From the NCBI RefSeq assembly GCF_014851395.1, contig NW_024041150.1:6015508-6079507 (forward strand): a stretch of 64,000 nucleotides of DNA, in the 5' to 3' direction. Within the stretch, counting starts at the first letter, position 1; each line of letters starts with the position of its first letter. The position numbers were made by a program, and so were the translations under genes. A model generated the notes under the pieces. The model was not told where the DNA came from. It made no database searches and was given only the letters and a program-made list of their open reading frames with translations. Shown piece after piece: positions 56,201-64,000 of the stretch. This stretch comes from Micropterus salmoides. Its lineage: Eukaryota > Chordata > Actinopteri > Centrarchiformes > Centrarchidae.

Positions 56201-58548
56201 TTAAACAGGGCCCCGATTCAGAAAGTGGGTTTAGTGAAAACTCTGAGTATGTTCAGCCTGAGATGAGGGAAACTCTGGGTTTTCAGTTTCACAGACCGAG
56301 ATCAGATAAACTCTAAACTTACGCTGCGAACCTGACCTCCTCAGAAGGAGGTTGACTTCAACTAACGCTGAGTTTCTCTCTGACTCCTCCTGCGGAGCCT
56401 GAAGCGCCGTCTGACATTTCCTCATTCAGACTGTCGATATCAAAGCACATGCTAGAACGCTAGTACGGCGTTAGAAACATCAAAATCCCAGTTAGATAAG
56501 CTATTAGTTTGTTACCCAAACATGATCTTGGACATGACCACTTTTATGATCAATCTGTCATCGATGTATGGACAGAGGATTATCTTTGGACATCAGCACA
56601 GAATAGAATCTATAGGCTGCACTGTCCTTTATGACACAGTGACTCTGTGGACGTCAAGGCAGCTGTCAGGTTCAGATGCTCTGAAACACTTGAGCTTCAT
56701 AGTGATCACTGTTTAAACTAATCTGTTTAAAACTGATCAGTGAACAAGAGGTCTAATCTTTCATACTGTAGTCGCACTGATCGGAGCATTCCTATCTAGT
56801 TATCATGCTGGAGATAATGTGACTATTTCTGAGTGAGGATGACTGCGGTGCAGCTGAAACTATTCATGTACTTTATAAGTGAGTTTTTCATTATTAGCTG
56901 CTGAGAGTCTGAATGTGTGTGACAGCATTTCATAAAATACAAAATGAGCCAGATTTTATTAAAGTAAAATAGAAGTCAAAAACAGTCAGTTTGAACCTAC
57001 ACACATTTTCAGCTGCAAGAAAATCATTAATAGGCTGACCTGCTGGGTCGGACTGTGACTTTACAATCACAGGTCCACGAGAAAACTGCGTCTTATATTT
57101 GATCCATGTTTTCATCTTCAGGTGCACCGGCCTTTTGTCCCGTCAGGTTCCAGCTGAACAAACACAGCCTATTTAAAAACTGGAAGTAGCCTAATAGGCT
57201 ACAGGAGAATTTCAGCACTTTATCATTTATTAATGAAATTCCAGTCTGCTAAATGATGAATGAGCAACGCTGTATAAAATGTGACACAACGTATTGATCC
57301 TTCCTCCACTCCTGTTTTTAAAGACTTTTGTCATGGTCCATGTTTCTACAGCACCACTGGATTAAAATGGGGGCTCCGCTCGTTATTTACCCACGTAGTA
57401 TCAGAGCTCAATAGATGATTTTTTTTCATCCCCACGCATCTCACCTTGCAAACACAAACATGAGCCTCAAACTGCGGCTCCTGTCTGAATAAATACAGCT
57501 CATGTGTTTGAGACAGAACGCTTCATATCTGTGGCTGAAAAACTGCTGCAGAAGCTGCAGGAAATCTGGCCCTTAGTCTTGTTACTGCAGTGATTGGCCA
57601 GTGTGTCACATCTGAGATTTCTGTTGGATGAAAAAGTCAGAAATGGCTCTGACTGCAGCTGCTGGGCAGAGCAAGATGACAGATTTGGGAGGAGGTGGAC
57701 TTCACAACATGTTTCCAACTGCTTGTTGACTTTTACCAATGTTTTCCTGCAGGTGAGAAGTGATCATGTTGTTCCCATCTACGTCATCAACCTCCTCATT
57801 ACTGACCTGATTCAGCTCTGCTTCATGATCGTTCAGGTGGCACCAAATGTGGATGAGAAGATATATAACATCTTCTTATACATTTACCTCTCTGCTCTGT
57901 TTACCCGTGTTTACTTCATGGTCTGCATCTCCCTGGAAAGGTATCTATCTGTCTATCCAGTATGTGTGGAGCTCCTTCTGTGTCTGAACATTATATTAGT
58001 TTATAACTCTGAAGCTCCTCAAAGACTTTGTGTCCATCTTGTATTACAGGTATTTGGTCATCGCCCACCCGCTGTGGTACCGCTTCAGACGAACCATCAA
58101 GTCCTCTGTGGTGATCTGTGTCCTGGTCTGGGCCATTATTGCTGTCTGTGCCATCCGTTTCTATTTCTTTGTTGATGGTGTGGTCACACCCATAATCTGC
58201 GCCGTCCTCTTCCTCCTTCCCTTCCCACTGTTAATCTTCTTCCTGGTTGGGACCCTCAAAGCCCTGTCTGCTTCCACCTCAGTCCCCTCTGATGAAAAAC
58301 GACGAACTGTGGGAATTTTGGTTCTGTTGCTGCTTATTTACACTCTGCCTTTCCTGCCCTTCATCATGTTGCTTTTAGTAACAAATTATTACATCGTCAC
58401 CATCGTGTCACAAACATTTCTTAGGTTGAGTCCTCTTGCAGACTCAGTCCTGTATGTGTTCATGAGGAAAGGGACCATAGACAAGCTTTTTGCCTCTGTG
58501 TGTTGCTGCAGAATGGACAGCAATGATATCAGCAGTCCATCAGTATGA
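53097..58548 (+). CDS. Atypical class A-like GPCR, intact copy 3 (three exons, 287 aa)
   Basis: Predicted CDS is the join of 53097-53273, 57753-57940 and 58050-58548. Layout: N-terminus of about 30 residues with NST at 7-9, TM1 31-56, TM2 66-87 with D77, TM3 about 97-119 ending L-E-R-Y-L (120-124), TM4 138-160, a very short ECL2, TM5 169-190, TM6 208-231, TM7 about 240-259 with ADSVLY, and a C-tail with CCC (273-275) that could be palmitoylated. It should be a plasma-membrane receptor coupling to G proteins. Oddities: Thr at the N1.50 position in GLPLTL, no TM3 or ECL2 cysteines, no CWxP tryptophan, and DSVLY instead of (N/D)PxxY. Subfamily and ligand are unknown; GLP..., ERYLVIAHPLW and VCVLVWA-like text recall proton-sensing/P2Y-like and Mas-related receptors. 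Intron 1 is 4.48 kb, intron 2 is 109 bp. AATAAA lies at 58813-58818. Confidence 0.82.
53384..53500 (+). repeat. Dispersed repeat fragment in intron 1
   Basis: aggggcgtttttaggatctt, aaacactgggggcttagccc and acctccacccccctt are typical of a fish repeat end. Copies A and D of the exon lack it here, so it is an insertion specific to copy 3. Confidence 0.45.
53501..53800. other. Intron 1 sequence
   Basis: Nothing recognised. The 62-codon frame at 53613-53801 is not supported. Confidence 0.5.
53801..53940 (+). mobile_element. LINE/SINE 3' tail fragment
   Basis: ccttggccaggacactcttg and aaaaagagtttttctggttt, then aataaaggtttaataaaa, matches the tail of the LINE ending at 10655. It is either a short 5'-truncated insertion or a SINE sharing that tail. 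It sits in receptor intron 1. Confidence 0.7.
53941..54568. other. Rest of palindrome spacer (intron 1)
   Basis: AT-rich, with no repeat or gene recognised. Around 54290-54360 a short fragment (tccgcggtccacctgcgtgc ... gggatttaattcttgcatg) looks like a repeat insertion of unknown type. Confidence 0.4.
57594..57752 (+). other. Open frame joined upstream of receptor exon 2
   Basis: Fifty-three codons (MASVSHLRFLLDEKVRNGS...) run without a stop straight into exon 2, in frame. The corresponding frames in copies 1 (to 11626) and 2 (to 46223) are also open and nearly identical. The splice acceptor gttttcctgcag/gtgagaag lies inside, so this is most simply intron sequence. An alternative first exon giving a receptor without TM1 is conceivable. 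Confidence 0.4.
57753..57940 (+). CDS. Receptor copy 3, exon 2 (TM2-TM3)
   Basis: A 188-nt exon from VRSDHVVPIY to the first two bases of the Arg codon in LER. Acceptor gttttcctgcag and donor gaaag/gtatct. Its length is identical in copies 1 and 2. Confidence 0.83.
58050..58548 (+). CDS. Receptor copy 3, exon 3 (TM4-TM7 and C-tail)
   Basis: It begins after cttgtattacag, completes E-R-Y-L and encodes VIAHPLWYRFRRT, TM4 to TM7 and the tail CCCRMDSNDISSPSV before TGA at 58546. An upstream in-frame ATG at 58030 lies in the 109-nt intron and is not the start. Confidence 0.83.
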
Positions 58549-58812
58549 ATGATGACAACATTTCCACAGTCAGCTTCATGTAGGCAGAGAAAGAGGGAGA
58601 GAGAGAAAGGGGAGGAAACAGGAGGAGAAATGGAGGCCAATAGAAAGGATAGAGACGAGACAGATCCTGTCATCTACTGAGACCATTTCCAATAAGACAC
58701 CTAACTGTAGAGAACAGGAAGCACTGTTTGGACTCTGCTGTGGGAGAAGTGGCTGCTGGGAAATGTTTTGGTCAACTTGCTCTGGTTCACTGTGATGGCT
58801 TCAACACATGGA

Positions 58813-58818
58813 AATAAA
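58813..58818 (+). terminator. Poly(A) signal of the receptor
   Basis: AATAAA, 265 bp after the stop. It is conserved in the same context (tggaaataaaatgtgtttta) in copies 1 and 2. Confidence 0.7.
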
Positions 58819-58903
58819 ATGTGTTTTATTAGTTTGGAGCTGGAAGTTGATGTCTGTCATTATTCTCCTTTAATCCCAGAAGCAAAGCAGATATTGTTTT
58901 AGA

Positions 58904-59685
58904 TGAACTGAGCTCATTCACGTCTTTATCACTTTTTACTTTCTCATAAATACTCATTTTCTCATACACGTTTTAATTTACTTGTTTTTTAATGTATGTT
59001 TTCCCAAAACTGTGTTCATTTATCTCTTAGCGTTTTGTTCTTTGCTGACTAAGAATAAATAACATGTTGTTTATTTCTCTTTATTTAATCTAAGTGTAAT
59101 TTCTGCTGTTTTAGTGGTAGGCATGCTGCTGTTTAGGATGGGATTCAGAGCAGCTGTTTTGCAGCAGCTGTTGTGTTTTTGGCAATATGGATAAAATCTT
59201 AAACCACAGTTTATGTCAGTTTATATGAAATTGTACATTTTCTGGAAATCCAATAAAAATCAGTTTGTAGACCAAACTGTGAATGTTTGTCTTTGAGCAA
59301 CTCAGTGAATTAAAAGCTGACAAATGAAGGTTCAACAAAATCTCTGCTGGTTGACAAATCTCTGTTGTCTATATGAACATAAAGCCCAACCTGCTGTTAG
59401 CAGGGAGGCATCCTGCACTTTCTGACCAAATGAGGTTTCCTCACAACTCTTAAAGTTTTCAGACTTTTTTAGATAATAATTTGGGGCAGAAATGATAAAG
59501 TGTGACAGGGACAGTCACAACAGATCAGACCAACATGTTTCAGTAGAAGTTAGTAAAGTCTGCTGTATGTTTCCCCTTTTTAACCTTTAGCTCATTATTA
59601 GCTGAGATCCAACAAGAACAAGCAGATTTCCTGTCAGTGTTGCAGAGAGCTGGGACTGTATGTTGTTTTAGGGGGATTCGCTGTA
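58904..59685. other. Intergenic sequence downstream of the receptor
   Basis: No gene. A second aataaa occurs in ccaataaaaatcagtttgta at about 59252, which could serve a longer transcript. Nothing else was recognised. Confidence 0.5.
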
Positions 59686-59689
59686 GAAA

Positions 59690-60592
59690 ACTACAGACCT
59701 GTAGACCACTAAAAAGACCTGTAGAAAAACCACAGACCTGTAGACGACTACTGACCTGTAGGTCAGTACAGACCTGCAGACCACACCAGACCTGTAGACC
59801 ACTACTGACTTTTATACTACTACAGACCTGTAGACCACTAAAGACTTGTAGACCACTACTGACCTTTAGTCCACTACTGACCTGTAGACTACACTGCAGA
59901 CCTGTTGAAAACTACTGACCTGTAGATCAGTACAGACCTGTAGACTACACTGCAGACCTGTTGAAAACTACTGACGTGTAGAACACTACTGACCTTTAGT
60001 CCACTACTGACCTGTAGACCACACTGCAGACCTGTAGCACACTACAGACCTGTAGACCACTACTGACCCGTAGACCACACTGGAGACCTGTAGACCAGTA
60101 CTGACCTGTAGACCACTATTGACCTGTAGACCACACTGCAGACCTGTAGCACACTACAGACCTGTAGACTACACTGCAGACCTGTTGAAAACTACTGACG
60201 TGTAGATCAGTACAGACCTGTAGACTACACTGCAGACCTGTAGACCACTATAGATCTGTAGACCACTACTGACCTGTAGACCACTACTGACCTGTAGACC
60301 ACACTGCAGACCTGTAGCACACTACAGACCTGTAGACCACTATTGACCTGTAGACCACACTGCAGACCTGTAGCACACTACAGACCTGTAGACCACTACT
60401 GACCTGTAGACCACTACTGACCTGTAGACCACACTGCAGACCTGTAGCACACTACAGACCTGTAGACCACTACTGACCCGTAGACCACACTGGAGACCTG
60501 TAGACCAGTACTTACCTGTAGACCAGTACTGACCTGTAGACCAGTACAGACCTGTAGAAAAACTACAAACCTGTAGACTAGTACTGACCTCA
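59690..60592 (+). repeat. 18-20 bp minisatellite (gacctgtagaccactact)
   Basis: About 45-50 units of gacctgtagaccactact (18 bp) mixed with 20-bp units gacctgtagaccacactgca and variants (gtagcacactaca, gttgaaaactact, gtagaccagtact, gtagatcagtaca). Ordered multi-unit blocks recur: the run from ctgtagcacactacagacct to cacactggagacctgtagac appears at about 60029-60100 and again at 60442-60510. A 93-codon frame overlapping its start is a repeat artefact. Confidence 0.93.
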
Positions 60593-61361
60593 GAATCAGC
60601 TGCTCTGCCAGTATATCCGTCTGGTCAATGAATTGAAGGATTTTCCGGTACAACAGCATTAACAGGGACCGTGTGACAGTTAGTTTCACGGACAACAACA
60701 TTCTGTGGGGACTTTTGCTGTTTTGAAAGGGTGATCTAGGTAATATTAATGGTGTTCACACTACCAACACTAATGTTTTCCATAGCCAACTAATATGACC
60801 TTTCCTTTACCTAAAGGAAACGTAGCTTAAGTTCAGCAAGTAACAGTCACAAACAACAACTTAGAGTTGATTTCTAGATTTCTATCAGCTTGAAGGGTAG
60901 GCAGCTTTCATGCTTTGATTTGATGTATAGGTTAACAGGCTAAGGAATGTCTTGTCTTATAAATCAATTTCAGTAATTTCACACTGTATAACATTTTGTC
61001 CAGTTGGCCCGAGGAGTAGAGAAGACTTGTATGAATATCTCTTATACTTTAGTCACATTCACATTTATTCATTGACGCTTTTGTCTAAAGTGACTTATGA
61101 ATGAGGAAACTTGGTTTTGTCTGTAAAAAGTCTGAGAAGCAGACAGTAAAACAGGAAGCTGCTGCAGGGGATCACTGACACCATCTGTTAACTGACAGAT
61201 TAGTAAACTCTGCAGCACTTTGAGGCTTTCATCTCAGAGCTTTCACACTTTGAACTGTATGTTTTCCTTTTTAGTACACTCGATGGTTGATCCGCTGTTC
61301 ATCAGACTGTAGTAAATGAACACGTTTCAGGACATTCTCATCTTCCTGACTGATTGAGATC
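60593..61361. other. Unannotated intergenic sequence
   Basis: No gene or known repeat was recognised. It ends at the break with module copy C. Confidence 0.5.
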
Positions 61362-63300
61362 AGGTTATTAAAGGGAGCAGGTTTTTAATATCTACCTAAC
61401 ATTGTTCAGTGACATCACTAAAGCTGTGAGGTGAAGTTCACACAAACACAGTGTCCCTATAGTTTACCCACAATCATATCAAATCACAAACTGCTGTCTT
61501 TCAGTTTTATATTCCTGCACATCCATCTTCATGACTGTTTAAAGTTCTAACTCTACATATAGGAATAAAGCAATGTCCCAACTTTACCTTTGAAAGCTGC
61601 AAGAGTTTTTGCTACTGCAAAGTCTGATGTGTTGTCCTCTGCAGCTAAACAGTCTACAGTAAATATAGTAAGTTCCTGTTAATCTGCACTTCCTCATTCT
61701 GAAGATGTGAGAAAGGCACAAATATGCATTATTCTGTTCTGTGGTCCTGAGATGACTGCCTGTCGTCACCTCAGCTGTAAGTTTAGATGAGCTGCTTTGA
61801 GTATCAAACTCTTCCTGCAGGCTTGAAATGAAAGATGGACTCTGCTTGTCTTAAAATAATGTCATGGTTTCCAACGTGAACTGCTTTACCAGCACGGCAG
61901 CAAAATCCTCTCTCTGTTACACTTGTGTGTTTCAAAATCTGTGAATCACAATTTTCTAAAAAGCTCCACAGCTGATCCCAATCACCTCCTCCACTCAGAC
62001 GCTCCTGTTCTCCTGCCATTCGTCACCTGATGGTTTCGTTTACTCTCTCTGCCCAGAAAACTAGTTTGTCTTTTGTATTCTCCATTACTCTCTCACTGTA
62101 TCGCTCACGTGCCTTTTTTGTCTCCTCGGCTCCTGTTCCATATTCTGCACCCCAGACTCCTCAGACCACCTCAGACCACTACTCCTCTTCAGTCAGCGAG
62201 CCAGCCTCCCACCATCGTCAGCCACGCTCCCCTTTCCTCTCCAGCCTCGTTGTGTTGCTCATTAAAATACCTTGTTGTCAACAAACTTCAGAGTGTGTGT
62301 CTGCTCCTGGGTCCTCTGAAACACAAACTTCACCGTCTGCCCATCTACACCGCTACACAGGTACGTTGTGTTTGCTAACAGGCTGGACTCAAACGCAGGA
62401 CTTGTTGTACCGTAAGTCTTTGCTGCAAACCAGGTGATAATGGGAGAATGAATGTGGCGGCAGGGGAATCCAGAGGAGGCGGAGAGAGAGTGGAGGTGAT
62501 GGATCTATGTGGCTCAAGGAGCAAGCGAGCCTGGCAGGAAGCATACAGGAGGCAGACGGGCATGTGATGATCCTGCAGCACCAGAGACAGATGTTAGCAG
62601 ACAGGTAAAGCACAGACAAGGCACAACAAGCAAAATCCACCAGAGAGCAAACTGCTGACTGAGAGAATCACTAAGGCTGAAAACACATCTGGTGAAGAGT
62701 GGATGGAAAACTGCAGTTGATGTACTGCAGGTGAGCAAACTAATGAGAGGCAGGTGAGTGAGGTGAGCAGGACGATTGGTGGATTGTGAACAGGTGTGTG
62801 GAGCCAGCAGCCAGGAGACGTGGAGGAAGGAAAGTCACGCCGACAGACACACAGATAACAAACAGGGGAGACAAAACTCTGAACGTGGACAGACTCGACC
62901 CAGCATCAAAGTTTATTCATCTAAAGGAGGAAGGCAATAAATCTGCTGAACATTATGTGCAAGAATGTGAATCTCTCCTCTGTAGCCAAACAGTACATGC
63001 AGATGTTCTGTGGGGGTTGGTGAGATGCAGGACTTCCTGGTGACAGAGTGCAAAATGAATGTAGTGAATGAAAGAACAATATGGCGCCCTCTTGAGTCAC
63101 GTAGGTCTGAAGAGACACGTCGCACGTAAGGCAGGACCCTGCTTGACCTCATGTTTGCAGACTGATGAAACTTTCTCCATTGCTGTAAATGAAAATGTTT
63201 CTGTTCAGCCGAGCTTCAGGACCTCGTCCTAAGTGAGCTTTAAGAGTAACTACACCTTCAAGGGAGGGGCCATAGAACAGTGAAATCCAAGCAGACACAT
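61362..63300 (-). repeat. Module M, copy C, lacking the receptor exon
   Basis: In direct orientation with copy A and inverted to copy B. On the receptor strand it matches up to ataacctgatctc and then breaks, about 8-10 bp before the ctcaaacag acceptor-like site, so exon 1 and everything downstream are missing. It contains a single copy of the segment that is duplicated in copy A. At the other end it runs past 63240 (gagtaactacaccttcaagg), where copy A is truncated. Confidence 0.85.
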
Positions 63301-63473
63301 TCAAGCTTTTTTTAAGCAGCTGCTGTTTTTAACACAATATGACTTTCCTATGAATAAAAACACCTGTATTATCATGTGCCAACTAGACGCTTTGTCAGTG
63401 TGTAGCTCCTCCAGGGGGTGGGGGCATTGACCTCTTGTTGTCAGCAATTCAGGTTTATACATTCATTCAGTCC
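63301..63473. other. Sequence between module C and receptor relic
   Basis: No feature recognised. Confidence 0.4.
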
Positions 63474-63581
63474 AGTCCTCTAGCAGACCTGGTTCTGTAT
63501 GTTTTCATTAGGGAAGGGGACGTAGACGAGCTGACGAGCAGTGATTTTAAAAGTGTGTGGGGCTGTAAGGGAGGGACGTGA
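63474..63581 (+). pseudogene. Receptor TM7 relic
   Basis: The translation SPLADLVLYVFIREGDVDEL aligns with SPLADSVLYVFMRKGTIDKL of the intact receptor (residues 248-267) without gaps. It stays open to a TGA at 63579. Upstream, only a few residues (FIQS) resemble TM7, and TM4-TM6 are absent. It is a diverged fragment of another family member. Confidence 0.7.
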
Positions 63582-64000
63582 GGCCTTTGGCCCTCGTTTC
63601 AGTCTCCACAGTCTCTGCCATACTGCTCAGTGTGAATGCCCTCAAAACAGCAAGTGTAAGAAGAGAAGAGATAAGATGAAGTAAGAAGTACGAGAAATAA
63701 AAACACTAATTGAGACACAGTCAAGGAAACTAAACTAAAACTCTAACAATAGATCAGAAAATCTCTCTTCTATGTTTATACTGGTATTTGTGTGAAAGAG
63801 AGGGTGTCACAACAGCCATGGATGCTTCTTTAGCTAGTTAAGCTTTGTTTGGCCCACTAATCAGCAACGCAGTAGTTTGCAGGACTGTGATGATCAGAGA
63901 AAATGAAAAGTTGTTGGTTTTATCTGTGCCGTAATTCATAGTATATCTGAGTCGATGAATTACTTAGACTGAGTATGAAGCTAATTTACTGTAGTGAAAC
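63582..64000. other. Unannotated right edge
   Basis: No gene or repeat recognised. Confidence 0.5.

Larger units (their letters stand above)
54569..58903 (+). repeat. Right arm of the receptor palindrome
   Basis: Reverse complement of 44915-49436. It contains the end of intron 1, exons 2 and 3 of the intact receptor and the 3' flank. The axis lies in the 5.1-kb spacer inside intron 1, so exon 1 is outside the repeated arms. Confidence 0.92.

Noticed and set aside
57431..57455. gcatctcaccttgc in the receptor's right arm as a possible seed of the 14-bp satellite
   Set aside because: A single 10-12 bp match to the unit is expected by chance at this scale, and the neighbouring sequence does not match the array flank.
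58030..58049. ATG at 58030 as the start of a separate 172-codon gene
   Set aside because: It is inside the 109-nt intron. The canonical acceptor attacag at 58049 and the E-R-Y junction show that exon 3 begins at 58050.

Overview
This window looks like teleost fish nuclear DNA, probably from a percomorph-type genome. The reasons are a spliced seven-transmembrane receptor family, a CR1/L2-superfamily LINE with a fish-type 3' tail, a degraded tRNA-like SINE, a Ty3/gypsy relic, small DNA transposons and large minisatellites. There are no bacterial operons, rRNA or tRNA genes, or CRISPR arrays. The window is mostly duplicated and inverted sequence. All assignments are by eye, without database searches.

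Layout. 1-2074 is the end of a 14-bp minisatellite. 2075-2915 is a flank that recurs inverted at 16579-17405, next to a second and much longer array of the same unit at 17406-34863 in the opposite orientation. Between the two flanks lie an orphan receptor exon 1 (+, 5922-6122), a broken LINE (+, about 6630-10655), a receptor pseudogene (-, 10813-12882) and copy A of a dispersed module (12900-15675). 34864-44900 is a graveyard of repeats: a 134-bp direct repeat, a SINE, two small inverted-repeat elements, a gypsy pol relic and a minus-strand LINE relic. 44915-49436 and 54569-58903 form an inverted repeat with arms of about 4.4 kb. Each arm carries exons 2 and 3 of the receptor. The 5.1-kb spacer holds module copy B and the only exon 1 that serves this pair. 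After that come an 18-20 bp minisatellite (59690-60592), module copy C without its exon (61362-63300) and a TM7 relic of one more receptor copy (63474-63581).

Genes. Only one receptor copy reads through intact: exons 53097-53273, 57753-57940 and 58050-58548 on the + strand, 287 residues. Its splice sites are canonical and the middle junction splits the E-R-Y motif at the end of TM3. The other copies are truncated, frameshifted or single exons. The receptor is class A-like by layout but lacks N1.50, both conserved extracellular cysteines, the CW of CWxP and NPxxY, so I leave its ligand and subfamily open.

The most unusual feature is the 17.5-kb array. Its unit on the + strand is GGTGAGATGCAGCA, so hundreds of copies carry CAG/GTGAG, which is both a 5' splice-donor consensus and a CAGGTG E-box. 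The array has higher-order structure: a block of at least 3.1 kb is repeated at an offset of 5,178-5,193 bp. Long minus-strand reading frames through it are a consequence of the repeat unit, not genes.
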